Below, in pieces: positions 40,601 through 48,626 of a stretch of 64,000 nucleotides of DNA (position 1 is the stretch's first letter; each line of letters starts with the position of its first letter). Both the position numbers and the translations under genes were made by a program. This DNA is from Clostridium sp. MSJ-8 (lineage in GTDB: Bacteria > Bacillota > Clostridia > Clostridiales > Clostridiaceae). The notes under the pieces are model-generated. The model was not told where the DNA came from. It saw only the letters and a list, made by a program, of their open reading frames with translations, and ran no database searches. Location: NCBI RefSeq assembly GCF_018918325.1, contig NZ_JAHLQH010000036.1, forward strand, positions 62,001-126,000. Direction: 5' to 3'.

Positions 40601-41014
40601 GGGGTTGATAAAACTGCACCAGTAGTAGTTCCTATAGGAATAGAAAGTGGTAAGACATATCCTGTTGATCATAAGGAAGCAACATTATCTGTAAGCGATA
40701 ATTTGGTTTTAAATGATGTAAAAGTATATCTAAATAATAAATTAGTAAAATGTAATGTTAATGGTGATAATTATTCATTTGATGTTTCAGCAAAAAATTC
40801 AAGCCAAAGCATAAAAGTAGAAGCAACAGATGAAGCAGGTAATAAAGTAGTTCAAGAAGTTAAGAATTTCTATGTAACAACCAATTTATTTGTACGTTTC
40901 TATACTAATAAACCATTATTTATATCAACAATAGCAGGAGCAGTACTTATAGTTACAGGAATAACAATAGCATCATTTTATAGAAGAAAGAAAAAGACAG
41001 TAGAAAATAAATAA
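31634..41014 (+). CDS. Giant secreted Ig-like-repeat surface protein, 3126 aa
   Basis: ATG 31634 follows GGGGGAT; an ATG four codons upstream has a poorer site. A signal peptide is clear (KKILSLLIVLVIVLNLLP, then a likely cut near VKA-SE). The body is a long series of bacterial Ig-like domains, marked by DNAGNKS or a variant (YIWAYDNAGNKSE, SYDNAGNKSE, IDNAGNTT) at the end of each and by IDKTNPKV or DNTAPKI at the start of the next. The end has one membrane helix (about 3094-3116, FISTIAGAVLIVTGITIASF) and a basic tail RRKKKTVENK, without LPxTG, so it is anchored by the membrane. Function: probably an adhesin, or a long scaffold across the cell wall. The same operon has the kinase and phosphatase, a sign of regulated assembly. 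Confidence 0.85.
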   Translation: MNNRGKKILSLLIVLVIVLNLLPGDFRVKASETESYTHKIECDDNCEVVDTEGNPIEEVNVPTEDKTYQLIIKPKDKDYTISSVHLTDEEETEASDINISDTDVSYVCTVDNIEDTDVIISCKKIEEVSASDMDQYIQVTGMDDTAVVNNEDNSIWYAPEGRVLITPLNDVKRIGVYSETDSKYELDSQYILSGGQSIDKIYFEDSHGKLRVCKVSIQPIGDFTVDATNTQLLDEVTVKEHASVNNDNLKFTDVVGLDYIRYSTSVDDYNNSTYDKEASDIILVNDEEFSFELGEGTYYIWAYNKLGQKSSNYKKVTVNIDTEAPKIKSLKTSAFNNKPQGNWKDATNVYEDNDSWTMWLNSTMLNSNMAIGMEFDEEVEEIAYSLAKGQGYSDLDGEDYKKYDSLYWVPFRHASLKKLQKTYYIEVKDKLGNTDIRTISLKKDIESPKITDSNIGDIINKGWTNEYPVITFKVNDPTSEDSLASGVQSVKWNTTNDIANANVITADLNEQYNIETDQIDGSANGLNTTVYIWVTDNANNTIVEEVPIQVDPIAPVITNIELVDRNSSLFIPYDIVNSNKFWYKTENVQLKVHVKKNALETTKVELRYKWDQSSEESIEMNWDTKNSEYICMVDLNYAQLKNNKNNSLQAYDTVGNVSNVISYSLEEDSNPPQIDNNIDVNDSSSIKYLKEDQDVVLTVSDVQSGIYTATCTINDEENSTDIASTGKIVFKSKDYKDSQTMEANIQAVDKALNKSSRVYKWAWDSEGPSIDIKSSIENMLVEDEDNKYVLIGKDTKLQIDVSDDVSGVKSVEVTRNGETKTYTDSLIELDFEDDAEEDIYIKAEDNVGYISEKTIHVKCIREEKAFTKFKIKYDGSEINNDTIINGSLPLDVTVTNEKGSSSIINASWECLMGDNKLGNGNTGNASSGTNELKFNIQNKDYCGSDFSCGEVTINVYISYQGGYLYKYPIKLKIDKVAPSIESNNKSRYKTNSNVEFKVRDAIKKDGEYITECQSGVKEVRYSFDSEAYKKDTLASNQENVYKAIQSSDSDKYFISILDKNEQDINYYVWAYDNLGNKSEQISKTIEIDNTAPKIKSANIYLDGNIINDNWSNDSVEVVLDIENKDITGKDLEDLSVYYIDPITQSANIINKKNNHYTFTVNKEEGKVLNNEYKIYAVDEAGNKSEQYTKIIKIDNKSPEINIKDKDKYNKVWKQTDYDILLNVSDDASGVKKVTWSADKDGKDQKEITNKIDDLYSINTSELVDNDFFGIDGVYYFFVYDNAGNVSRETLQVQIDKTNPKLESVNIEGNGRYENDYIFSNIMPQLIMQVVDENISSGIEEVNVYMNDVNVPLKADKTARGYILMLNSAIPSQGSLWIDVVDKSGRRFYDSVDYSKDKNTIKYMLEKSKPNINIGLEKSVVINNNIYFKTNKINISATDNNIDSTLQSGIKSMKYSVWFNTNKLYEEEKTNDKPLQDIETSFNLLNDELNKYRSNKGYDNVDVTFSKVEDYATNTIENKTYSYRYDDYAPHMVEASIINGSSRDKIEATKEVAYTDKYSYNSDISIKFIATDDNGCGVEKFEYCLKDSTGKEVFKGISEADNNNSFTITDEFKNDFKGSIYVKVIDKLGNISDEYCYGGIIVEHSAESNTIGTISLSGDSRKIILDNRAVYNSNVNMQFKFSNSFAGINKIEYRVISAKDNKALYVGSNNYSGSEEELLYEYNMTYEGKLDIYIKVTDRCGNTKEFTEKIIIDKTNPKVDKNSIDTTRYYKKGDVISVKASDVDGTNKSDNQTGVSFLRYGYNEEDYNNDNYSSDRNTIKEDENGVYNISVESDKSETKMYYIWAYDNAGNKSEACIVPIDIDNTKPIINNIDKGYVGEWSNKQVELSVFIDEQGGSKLSKVEYSEDKDDYYNDSEEANKATCIKDDNIYQYNIIIDDTRDYIKTIYVWSYDNAGNKSECSEIEIKHDETLPTVDSVEVIPTRDWVNYARTIKIKVSDNSSRDGVNSGVKDIICTDDIAGETYSFDNNITKVQDGIYEVVVPEKDGRVQSFDGQYYIWVIDNAGNKSKYSETTVKTDVDKPVISDIRVIPTDRNLEKNYIRFLNFGTFSKNSMDVVVSVEDGDISSGINEVYLVGDEGVINRNSIIEAYVTTATFTLDKGTYNNLKAYAVDNADNQSEEVYIYEKDTNVKGKLGNNYMIEDTEPTIEVIAKQEECIDSHSRSWVKGTEKYNIEIQDDESGINKLTIKVNDKEKTYDYVKESSTKIMKDAIELALEEYEDPKDNIYNVTLTLEDNAGNITTKEMKFYRDVFAPNIVDIKVEPSNDNYLNNSGFEYGFYANNNRTIKVYADDGDFSCGLKSITYYLVDYTNMQAGVTSIRKTIQLVNKQATFNIPTDFKGKVCVVATDNLGNETEVYRESKGIILESNSRHQKTSKISFNKEGTSKRDIDGRELYNKDINVTFSVEDNYSGIKEIRWSVESPYDANNNKSDVINVNNGVISDKSSSCVKKKTDKNIVNEIQKTIRVSNNSNNIKVKVQLIDNAGNTTTKEINFSIDKVNPTIEVSYDNNNYNSEDGTNYYNANRIATITVKERNFDSKNVEAIIENTHGSVPSIGQWNLIADNSNPDNNRYVATLAYSEDGDYTFDIGCKDMAGNVSNDYAADRFTIDKTNPTVQVSYNNNNGANGNYYNQDRVATITINEHNFNPNSVVINGNGVEQGANVAYPSISNWSTSGDTHTATITYSQDGLYTLDVDYKDKAGNAAQDIPQDSFYIDKTKPELKISGIENGSSNNDVVMPRITYTDNNFDANNVSITLTGSLKGNVEVKGAYSDIPNGQSFIFADFDKLQEIDDIYTLNAKVIDKAGNESDDNIMFTVNRFGSVYLFDAGLQTMIGKYMNSNEDIKLTEMNADDIDLSKVKVKLSKNGITNDLTRGKDFTVEKSGGNGQWSKLDYTVKSSAFEEDGKYILTFISVDNAGNTNENIDETKGAEIWFGVDKTAPVVVPIGIESGKTYPVDHKEATLSVSDNLVLNDVKVYLNNKLVKCNVNGDNYSFDVSAKNSSQSIKVEATDEAGNKVVQEVKNFYVTTNLFVRFYTNKPLFISTIAGAVLIVTGITIASFYRRKKKTVENK

Positions 41015-41020
41015 TATAAA

Positions 41021-41079
41021 AAATTAAGTTAGCGAAATGTTTTAAACAACACAACATTTTTATGCTAACTTAATTTTTT
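41021..41079 (+). terminator. Bidirectional-type terminator, nested hairpin
   Basis: Outer stem AAATTAAGTTAGC (41021-41033) / GCTAACTTAATTT (41064-41076), perfect, with A-run before and T-run after. An inner stem starts AAATGTT and closes AACATTT. The same architecture appears at 48699 and 62661. Confidence 0.8.
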
Positions 41080-41344
41080 ACCCTAAATGTAAAAAAAAGT
41101 ATCAAAAAAGTACAATGAAAAAGTATACATAAAAACTGAAAATATTTACATTTTGTCAGGTAAAATAGAGAAAAAAGATAAAAAAATATTGTTTTTTTAA
41201 AATTAGTATAAAAAATATACAAATTAGAAAGTAAATATACAAAAGTTAATCTTGAAAATTGATATGATATATTTTGTAAAGACGTACAAGAAAAATCAAA
41301 TGAATATGATTAAAAAATAAAATTTAAGGTGGGATAAAGTAATT
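41080..41344 (+). other. AT-rich leader region before glycogen phosphorylase
   Basis: About 265 bases with no gene. It holds A-rich tracts and poorly matched promoter-like boxes; I could not choose one. The ribosome binding site AAGGTGGGAT lies at 41327-41336. Confidence 0.4.
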
Positions 41345-43609
41345 ATGGTACAAGACAAATTAAAAGACATTCTTAAATCAAAGTTCAATAAATCAATAGC
41401 TGATGCTACTAACGAAGAAGTATACTATGCTTTATTAGAACTTACTAAAGCAACTGAGAAGGTAAAAGGAACAAACAAAGGCGATAAGAAATTATATTAT
41501 ATTTCAGCTGAATTCTTAATTGGTAAATTATTATCAAACAACTTAATCAACTTAGGATTATATGATGAAGTTAAGAAAGTATTAGCTGATAATGGTAAAG
41601 ATTTAACTGAAATAGAAGAAATAGAATTAGAACCTTCATTAGGAAACGGTGGTCTAGGAAGACTTGCTGCATGTTTCATAGATTCTATAGCAACTTTAGG
41701 ATTAAATGGTGATGGTGTTGGTCTTAACTACCACTTTGGTTTATTCCAACAAAAATTCGAAGAACATAAGCAAAAAGCAGTTAAGAATCCTTGGTTAACT
41801 AAGGAAAGCTGGTTAGATAAAACAGATGTAAAATTCGACGTATTATTCGGAGGATTTAAAGTAACTTCTACATTATATGATATAGATGTAACAGGATACA
41901 ATAAACCATGTAATAAATTACACTTATTTGATATAGATACAGTTGATGAATCATTAGTTGGAGATAACGGAATTAATTTCGATAAAGAAGATATTAAGAA
42001 GAACTTAACATTATTCTTATATCCAGATGATAGTGATGAAGCTGGTCGTTTATTAAGAGTATATCAACAATATTTCATGGTAAGTAATGCAGCTCAATTA
42101 ATTCTTTTAGAAGCTGAACAAAATGGATATGACCTACACAAATTAAATGAACATGTTGTTGTTCAAATCAACGATACACATCCATCAATGGTTATTCCTG
42201 AATTAATCCGTTTATTAGGAGAAAAAGGAATAGGAATGGATGAAGCTATTGAAATAGTTACTAAGACTTGTGCTTACACTAACCATACAATCTTAGCAGA
42301 AGCATTAGAAAAATGGCCAATCGATTACTTAGAAAAGGCAGTACCTCAATTAATGCCAATAATAAGAGAATTAGATATAAGAGCTAAGAAGAAATATAGT
42401 GATCCTAAGGTAGCTATCATTGATGGAGAAAACAGAGTTCACATGGCTCATATGGATATCCACTATGGATTCAGTGTTAACGGAGTTGCTGCTCTTCATA
42501 CAGAAATATTAGAAAAAGAAGAATTAAAGCCATTCTATGACATATATCCAGAAAAATTCAACAATAAGACAAATGGTATAACTTTCAGAAGATGGTTATT
42601 ACACTGTAACAATGAATTAGCTAACTACATTACAGAATTAATCGGAGATGAATACAAGGTTGATGCTAGTAAGTTAGAAGAATTAGGTAAGTTTGTTGAT
42701 GATAAGAAAGTATTAGACAAATTAGAAGCAATTAAGAAGAATAATAAGATTGCATTAAAGAAATACTTAAAAGAAACTCAAAATATAGATATAAACGAAA
42801 ACTCTATATTCGATATCCAAATCAAGAGACTTCACGAATATAAGAGACAACAAATGAATGTATTATACATCATTAATAAATATCTTGAAATTAAATCAGG
42901 AAAGGTTCCTACAACTCCAATCACAGTAATATTCGGAGCTAAGGCTGCACCTGCATATATAATTGCTCAAGATATAATTCATGCAATATTATGCTTACAA
43001 GAAATTATTAACAATGATCCAGAAGTTAACAAGTACTTAAATGTTGTTATGGTAGAAAACTACAATGTAACTAAAGCATCTAAGTTAATCCCAGCTTGTG
43101 ATATCTCTGAACAAATATCACTTGCATCAAAGGAAGCTTCAGGAACTGGTAACATGAAGTTCATGTTAAATGGTGCATTAACATTAGGAACTGAAGATGG
43201 TGCTAACGTTGAAATACATCAATTAGTTGGAGATGACAATATCTACATCTTCGGTGAATCAAGTGAAACAGTTATAGAACATTACAAGAATGCTGATTAT
43301 GTATCTAAGAAGTTCTATGAAAAACCAGAAATCAAGAAGTTAGTTGACTTCTTAGTAAGTGATGAAATGCTTAAGGTTGGAGATAAAGAAAACTTAACAA
43401 GACTTCAACAAGAATTAATCAACAAAGACTGGTTCATGACATTATTAGATCTTGAAGATTACATCAAGACTAGAGACGTTGTATTAAAAGATTATGAAGA
43501 TAGAGATGCTTGGAACAAGAAAGTATTAATCAACATCAGTAAAGCAGGATTCTTCTCATCAGATAGAACAATCGCTCAATACAATGAAGATATTTGGAAA
43601 TTAAAATAA
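41345..43609 (+). CDS. glgP: Glycogen phosphorylase (GT35), 754 aa
   Basis: Releases glucose-1-phosphate from glycogen or maltodextrin using phosphate and pyridoxal phosphate. Clear family motifs: [19 protein letters not shown] near residue 100, [19 protein letters not shown] near 272, [15 protein letters not shown] near 494, and the cofactor Lys at about 604 in EASGTGNMK, followed by [15 protein letters not shown]. At 754 residues it is somewhat shorter than the typical bacterial enzyme (about 800), mostly through shorter N-terminal and loop segments. It has the codon choice of a well-expressed gene (more AAC, TTC and ATC than its neighbours). It stands alone between two terminators, so is monocistronic. 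The enzyme provides glucose-1-phosphate from stored glycogen. Confidence 0.95.
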   Translation: MVQDKLKDILKSKFNKSIADATNEEVYYALLELTKATEKVKGTNKGDKKLYYISAEFLIGKLLSNNLINLGLYDEVKKVLADNGKDLTEIEEIELEPSLGNGGLGRLAACFIDSIATLGLNGDGVGLNYHFGLFQQKFEEHKQKAVKNPWLTKESWLDKTDVKFDVLFGGFKVTSTLYDIDVTGYNKPCNKLHLFDIDTVDESLVGDNGINFDKEDIKKNLTLFLYPDDSDEAGRLLRVYQQYFMVSNAAQLILLEAEQNGYDLHKLNEHVVVQINDTHPSMVIPELIRLLGEKGIGMDEAIEIVTKTCAYTNHTILAEALEKWPIDYLEKAVPQLMPIIRELDIRAKKKYSDPKVAIIDGENRVHMAHMDIHYGFSVNGVAALHTEILEKEELKPFYDIYPEKFNNKTNGITFRRWLLHCNNELANYITELIGDEYKVDASKLEELGKFVDDKKVLDKLEAIKKNNKIALKKYLKETQNIDINENSIFDIQIKRLHEYKRQQMNVLYIINKYLEIKSGKVPTTPITVIFGAKAAPAYIIAQDIIHAILCLQEIINNDPEVNKYLNVVMVENYNVTKASKLIPACDISEQISLASKEASGTGNMKFMLNGALTLGTEDGANVEIHQLVGDDNIYIFGESSETVIEHYKNADYVSKKFYEKPEIKKLVDFLVSDEMLKVGDKENLTRLQQELINKDWFMTLLDLEDYIKTRDVVLKDYEDRDAWNKKVLINISKAGFFSSDRTIAQYNEDIWKLK

Positions 43610-43627
43610 TTAATATGTTCTTATAAA

Positions 43628-43668
43628 AAGAGTTGTGCATAGAGATATGCATCAACTCTTTTTTTTTG
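43628..43668 (+). terminator. Rho-independent terminator after glgP
   Basis: Stem AAGAGTTGTGCAT (43628-43640) / ATGCATCAACTCTT (43647-43660) with one bulged T, followed by eight more Ts. Confidence 0.85.
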
Positions 43669-43722
43669 TTCAAATATATTGTAAAATTAATCTAGTATAG
43701 AATTTGTATTATAGGGGGAAAT

Positions 43723-45414
43723 ATGAATAAAATCAAGGAGTTATATATAAGGTTTAACAATTCTAAGGGGAAGAAAATAGAGATAGGAGTGTTAATAGCT
43801 TATATTGTTTTAAAAATAATAATTATATCATTTCATGAACCATGGTTCGATGAGAATCAAGCATGGCTTATAGCAAAAAGTGCATCATTAATGGATATTC
43901 TTACCAAGATACCGCATGATGAAGGGCATCCACCATTATGGCATTTAATTATAATGCCTTTTGCCAAAGCTGGATTACCAATGGAATTAACATTAAAATT
44001 GTTAGTTAGCGTATTTACAACTATATGTATTGCTCTTATATTATTTAAATCGCCATTTAAGAGAATAATAAGAGTAGCAATTCCATTTACTTATTTTTTC
44101 TTCTATCAATATGGGATTATATCTAGATGCTATTGTGTTATGATGTTAGCATTTATATTATGTGCTATAACCTATAAGGATAGAGATGATAAACCATTTC
44201 GTTTTATCGGCTCGCTTATAATATTATTACTTAGTAGTGCATATGGATTAGTTTTGGCAGCAGGAATATGTTTGGTATGGTTATATGATATATGGAATAA
44301 GAGAAATATATTTAAGTTTATAAAGGAATTTGTTAGAGACAAGAGATGTTTAGCCCTTGTAGTTATTACCATAGTAGCATTATTAGCTATAGTAATAATT
44401 ATACCAAATGATAATACTTATGCTACTAATAGAGAACCTATGAATAGTTTAGCACAGAGGATAATATATATGTTATTTATTGCACCTGCAGAAGCATTAT
44501 GTTATGATATGCAATTAAATGGTATAATACTAAAGTTATCAGATATATATTGGGGAGCGTTAATAGCTGCATTGCCTTTGTGTTTGATGATAGATGGAAT
44601 TTTAATAATGTTTATGAGAAAATACAAAGTGTTAAAAGAATTCTTAGTTCCATACATTATGTTGGCTATTATAGGGGCACAGTTATATTTTTCTCTACAT
44701 CATATTGGGATAATAACACTATTGATTTTATATGTATTTTGGGTAGGAGTTGATAATAATAAACCTTTAGAATATAATGGAGATTTTATAAATAAATTTA
44801 AAATAAATTCTAAGGATAAAGTTAAACTTCATAGATTACTTATTATAAGTATAATATGTGCATGGATAGTTAGTATATCATTTTCTGTAGTAGCATCTAT
44901 TAATGATATCAGAGATAATTATGGTGGGGCATTAGAAATAGCAAAATTTATTAAAGATAATAATCTTGAAGATAAGAAGATAATAAGTTCTTGGAATACA
45001 ATTATTGACTATGAAACTGATAGTGAAGAAGATTATATGAATATAGTTTCTTTTGCTGATGTTGTAGGATATTTTGAAAAAAATATTATCTATAACTTTA
45101 ATTATGGAGATAAGGATGCTCTATATATATCTCATACAACATTAACTGATAAAGAGACACAAGAGTATTTTGAATATATTGCATCAAATGGATATCCTGA
45201 TGTAATTATAGGAGAGGTTAAGCTTAATAAGATATTTGGTGATGATAAAAATATACCTATTTATGTGCCAGTTAAATTTATTGATAGCTCCATAATATGG
45301 AAGTATAGAAAATATTATTCTAGAGCATATATATATATGAGAAAAGATAAGTTAAGTGAATATAAAAATATAAAACAATTAAAAGGAATAGAACCTCTTC
45401 AAGTTAATAATTAA
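43723..45414 (+). CDS. GT-C-type membrane glycosyltransferase-like protein, 563 aa
   Basis: A polytopic membrane protein with about ten to eleven helices in the first 380 residues. The first outside loop has HEPWFDENQAWLIAKSA with the acidic D-x-[NE] pair seen in GT-C enzymes (ArnT/PMT-type, GT39/GT83), and a second DEGHPPLWHLI motif. These use lipid-linked sugars at the outer face of the membrane. The C-terminal part (about 395-563) is a soluble domain. The substrate is unknown; no polysaccharide cluster is adjacent. ATG 43723 follows AGGGGGAA. It may form an operon with the next genes, whose spacing is short (the GNAT start is 30 bases away). Confidence 0.75.
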   Translation: MNKIKELYIRFNNSKGKKIEIGVLIAYIVLKIIIISFHEPWFDENQAWLIAKSASLMDILTKIPHDEGHPPLWHLIIMPFAKAGLPMELTLKLLVSVFTTICIALILFKSPFKRIIRVAIPFTYFFFYQYGIISRCYCVMMLAFILCAITYKDRDDKPFRFIGSLIILLLSSAYGLVLAAGICLVWLYDIWNKRNIFKFIKEFVRDKRCLALVVITIVALLAIVIIIPNDNTYATNREPMNSLAQRIIYMLFIAPAEALCYDMQLNGIILKLSDIYWGALIAALPLCLMIDGILIMFMRKYKVLKEFLVPYIMLAIIGAQLYFSLHHIGIITLLILYVFWVGVDNNKPLEYNGDFINKFKINSKDKVKLHRLLIISIICAWIVSISFSVVASINDIRDNYGGALEIAKFIKDNNLEDKKIISSWNTIIDYETDSEEDYMNIVSFADVVGYFEKNIIYNFNYGDKDALYISHTTLTDKETQEYFEYIASNGYPDVIIGEVKLNKIFGDDKNIPIYVPVKFIDSSIIWKYRKYYSRAYIYMRKDKLSEYKNIKQLKGIEPLQVNN

Positions 45415-45443
45415 TATTGAGATTAAGTAAGGTGACATATGAT

Positions 45444-45974
45444 ATGGAAGAAGACAGGATAGAATTACGAGAATTAGAAGAAAAATATGCTAAGGATCTT
45501 ATAGATTTATTTAATAATGACAATGTTATAAAATATACCAATTCTGACAAATTAGATAATTATTTGGACATAGAGAGGAAGATAAAAAATATATTAGCAT
45601 ATGATGGATATAATTATGTTATTATATATAATAATTTAGTTATAGGGGTAATAGGTTGTATATTAGATGATGTAGAGAACTTGGGATATGGATTATATTA
45701 TATGATAAAGGAGAAATATTGGGGAAAAGGATTAGGCAAATTAGCAGTTAAGAATATTATAGATAGAATCAAGATAGATTCTAGAGTTAACTTTATATTT
45801 GCAGATATTGTTTCGTTAAACAAAGCTAGTATACGTATTGTAGAATCATTAGGATTTTATAGATATGTAGCAGAAGATAAACAATTTTGCATGCATGGCT
45901 TAGAGGAAGCAGTATTAAATTATAGATTAATAATAGGAGTAAATGATAGCAATGAAAAAAATAATAAAGGTTAA
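45444..45974 (+). CDS. GNAT-family N-acetyltransferase, 176 aa
   Basis: ATG 45444 has AAGGTG at fair spacing; a TTG 9 codons earlier has none. The protein starts IELRELEEKYAKDLIDLF, in the style of RimJ/RimL-type GNAT enzymes. The acetyl-CoA loop is visible as YWGKGLGKLAVKNII near residue 93 (Q/R-x-x-G-x-G/A form), followed by FIFADIVSLNKASIRIVESL with the conserved N-x-x-S-x-x-x-x-x-x-x-G-F. The acceptor is unknown: protein N-termini, small amines or antibiotics are all options. Its last bases overlap the start of aroD. Confidence 0.85.
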   Translation: MEEDRIELRELEEKYAKDLIDLFNNDNVIKYTNSDKLDNYLDIERKIKNILAYDGYNYVIIYNNLVIGVIGCILDDVENLGYGLYYMIKEKYWGKGLGKLAVKNIIDRIKIDSRVNFIFADIVSLNKASIRIVESLGFYRYVAEDKQFCMHGLEEAVLNYRLIIGVNDSNEKNNKG

Positions 45975-46719
45975 TAATGTGAATATAGGTAGTGGAATTC
46001 CGAAAATATGTGTACCTATAGTAGGAAGCTGTGATGATGATATAATTAGTCAGATAAGAAGAATTAAAGGAAAGCCTTATGATATGATTGAATGGAGAAT
46101 GGATTATTATGATGAGGTATTTGATAATGACAAGGTAAAGAGTATATTAGAGAAGATAAGAAAAGAGATAGATGACACTATTCTTTTGTGTACATTTAGA
46201 ACAAAGGCTGAAGGAGGAGAGAAAGCTATTGATAATAATAGCTACATAGAATTATATAAGGTTATAATAGACACTCAAAGCATAGATTTCATAGATGTAG
46301 AAATGTTTCTCGGAGAAGAGGTAGCTCAAACATTAGTTGAATATGCACATGAAAAAAATGTATATGTTATTATGTCTAATCATGATTTTCAGAAGACTCC
46401 ATCTAAGGCAGAAATTATAGATAGACTCAGAACTATGCAGAGCTTAGGGGCCGATATACCTAAAATAGCTGTTATGCCTAGAGATACTACTGATGTTTTA
46501 ACATTGTTAACTGCAACTGATGAAATGAATAGAGAATATGCAGATAGACCTATTATAACTATGTCAATGTCAGCTTTAGGAGTTATAAGTAGAATAGCAG
46601 GAGAGACATTTGGTTCATGTATTACTTTTGGTGCAGGGGAACAATCATCAGCTCCAGGACAGGTAGAAGTAAAGGCATTATCATATATATTAGATAATAT
46701 ATCAGCAGAAAAGAAATAA
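45952..46719 (+). CDS. aroD: Type I 3-dehydroquinate dehydratase, about 255 aa
   Basis: Catalyses the third step of the shikimate pathway by a Schiff-base mechanism. Family motifs: IPKICVPIVG near the start, YDMIEWRMDYYDE (E-x-R-x-D), LCTFRTKAEGG, YVIMSNHDFQKT (catalytic His) and IPKIAVMPRDTTDVLTLL, where the Lys forms the Schiff base; the end has MSMSALGVISRIAGETFGS and PGQVE. The start may be ATG 45943 (very close to AGGAG) or 45952; I prefer 45952 because the family starts with MKK-x-(I/V)-K-V. No other aro genes lie nearby. It overlaps the GNAT gene by a few codons. Confidence 0.92.
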   Translation: MKKIIKVNNVNIGSGIPKICVPIVGSCDDDIISQIRRIKGKPYDMIEWRMDYYDEVFDNDKVKSILEKIRKEIDDTILLCTFRTKAEGGEKAIDNNSYIELYKVIIDTQSIDFIDVEMFLGEEVAQTLVEYAHEKNVYVIMSNHDFQKTPSKAEIIDRLRTMQSLGADIPKIAVMPRDTTDVLTLLTATDEMNREYADRPIITMSMSALGVISRIAGETFGSCITFGAGEQSSAPGQVEVKALSYILDNISAEKK

Positions 46720-46751
46720 ATTAATTTATTGAGAAGGGGATATAGGGAATA

Positions 46752-47291
46752 ATGAGAAACAATATGTTATTTAACAAGGTTATAGGAATTGAAAATGTAG
46801 ATAAAAATCAAAATAGAAATAATAGAACAGCTGTGAGGGCAATTATATATAAAGATAATAAAATTCTTATGGTAAATAATAATAGGGGAGATTATAAGCT
46901 TCCAGGTGGAGGTGTTCATAAGAATGAAGATTTACTTCATGCTTTAAGAAGAGAGGTTTCGGAAGAAACTGGATATAGAGTTAAGAGAGCATCAAAGAGA
47001 ATTGGACATATTACAGAAAGACATGATGATACATATATCCCCAATACTATTTTTGAAATGAAATCAGAATATTATTTTTGTGAAGTATATGATGAACCAG
47101 GAAAGCAAAATCTAGATCCATATGAGGAGGAACAAGAATTTAGACCAGTATGGATAGAACTAAAAGATGCTATTGAAAAGAATGAGGATATCCTTAAAAA
47201 AGGGACAGAGAATACATGGGTAACAAGAGAAGTATATGTACTTAAGATTTTAAGAGAATATTTTGAAAAAGGTGTAATAAAAAATGAATGA
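46752..47291 (+). CDS. Nudix hydrolase, 179 aa
   Basis: The Nudix box is complete: GGGVHKNEDLLHALRREV followed by SEETGY, fitting G-x5-E-x7-R-E-U-x-E-E-x-G-U. A core strand with AVRAIIYKDNKILMV leads into it. The enzyme would hydrolyse a nucleoside diphosphate linked to some group X, in the cytoplasm with Mg2+. The substrate cannot be read from sequence. The start follows AGGGA. The stop overlaps the start of the methyltransferase gene by 8 bases, so the two are coupled. Confidence 0.88.
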   Translation: MRNNMLFNKVIGIENVDKNQNRNNRTAVRAIIYKDNKILMVNNNRGDYKLPGGGVHKNEDLLHALRREVSEETGYRVKRASKRIGHITERHDDTYIPNTIFEMKSEYYFCEVYDEPGKQNLDPYEEEQEFRPVWIELKDAIEKNEDILKKGTENTWVTREVYVLKILREYFEKGVIKNE

Positions 47292-48432
47292 AATATATAA
47301 TCTAATAAATGAGGTATGTTCTGATAACATACAAAAAGTAGTAATAAGTAATAAAATATCAAAAGATAATAAATACAACAAAATAATAATTATGCAAAAA
47401 GAAAATTCAAAAGGAGTATATTATCAGATAGAGAAATATACAGATAAACAAGTGTTTCATGAGAATATAGATGCTGATATTTTTGTAGATAGAGTTATAG
47501 AGAACTTTTTTGAAAAATATAAACAATTAAATGCATGGTCATATGACTATACTTATGATTTAAAGGTATCTAAAAAAGGAAAAGCACATTTATCTAAGAA
47601 AAAAGAAAGTAATAGTATAAATACATCTAAATCACATAATAAAGAAAAAAATTATATCTTAAAAGAAGGGATGATAATAGATCCTCTTATAGACTTAGGG
47701 ATATTTACTAAAGAAGGTAAAGTTGTCAAATCGATGTATGATAAATATAAACAAATAAATAGATTCATAGAGATAATTGATGATGAGATAAAGAAAAATA
47801 ATTATAAAGACTTAACAATATTAGATTTCGGATGTGGAAAATCATATTTAACATTTGTATTATATTATTATTTTGTTGAGATAAAGCACATAGATGTAAA
47901 GATGATAGGTTTAGATCTAAAAGAAGATGTTATTAATAAATGTAATAAGATAGCTGAAAGATATGGATATGATAATTTAACCTTTGAATTAGGAGACATT
48001 AATGGCTTTAAGTATAATAATAAAGTTGATATGGTTATAACATTACATGCATGTGATACTGCAACTGATTATGCATTATATAATGCAATAAAGTGGAATG
48101 CTAAAATGATATTCTCAATACCATGTTGTCAACATGAATTGAATAAGCAGATTAAAAGTTCAGAATTATCTATTGTAAATGAATATGGAATTATACAAGA
48201 GAGAGTTGCAGCATTATTTACTGATGCAATAAGAGCTAATTTATTACAAGTTCAAGGGTACAAGACTCAATTATTAGAATTTATAGATATAGCACATTCA
48301 CCTAAGAATATACTTATAAGGGCTGTTAAGAGTAATATATCAGCAGAGAAAAAGAAGAAGTGTATGGATGAGGTAGAGAGTATTATAAAAGAATTCAATT
48401 TAAGTCCAACATTGTATAATTTATTATTTTAA
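47284..48432 (+). CDS. SAM-dependent methyltransferase (Methyltransf_32-like), 382 aa
   Basis: The SAM-binding motif I is ILDFGCGKSYLTFVLYYYF near residues 180-198. Motif LHACDTATDYALYNAI (near 257) and FSIPCCQHELNKQI (near 278) give the pattern D-G-C-G-x-x-x-L, H-A-C-D-x-A-T-D and P-C-C-x-H, known from METTL25/RRNAD-like and related class I methyltransferases. The N-terminal 125 residues are a separate alpha/beta domain, followed by a Lys/Ser linker. RNA or protein may be the substrate; the family has little direct evidence in bacteria. Coupled to the Nudix gene. Confidence 0.8.
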   Translation: MNEIYNLINEVCSDNIQKVVISNKISKDNKYNKIIIMQKENSKGVYYQIEKYTDKQVFHENIDADIFVDRVIENFFEKYKQLNAWSYDYTYDLKVSKKGKAHLSKKKESNSINTSKSHNKEKNYILKEGMIIDPLIDLGIFTKEGKVVKSMYDKYKQINRFIEIIDDEIKKNNYKDLTILDFGCGKSYLTFVLYYYFVEIKHIDVKMIGLDLKEDVINKCNKIAERYGYDNLTFELGDINGFKYNNKVDMVITLHACDTATDYALYNAIKWNAKMIFSIPCCQHELNKQIKSSELSIVNEYGIIQERVAALFTDAIRANLLQVQGYKTQLLEFIDIAHSPKNILIRAVKSNISAEKKKKCMDEVESIIKEFNLSPTLYNLLF

Positions 48433-48626
48433 TGATTAGTATCAATATTATGTGTTTTCACAAATAGCATAATTAAGAATTTCTGAAAAAAATTATTGAA
48501 ATATTAATTGTTAGATAACTTATATTTCACAATAATTAATATCAAAATTATATGTTCTAAGTAAATAAGATAATATGTATAAAATCCAATGTTATTTAGA
48601 TATAATTAAAATTATGTTTTCTAATG

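Noticed and set aside
40880-41014. Sortase anchor at the end of the giant surface protein
   Set aside because: There is a hydrophobic helix and basic tail but no LPxTG or NPxTN-like motif before it.
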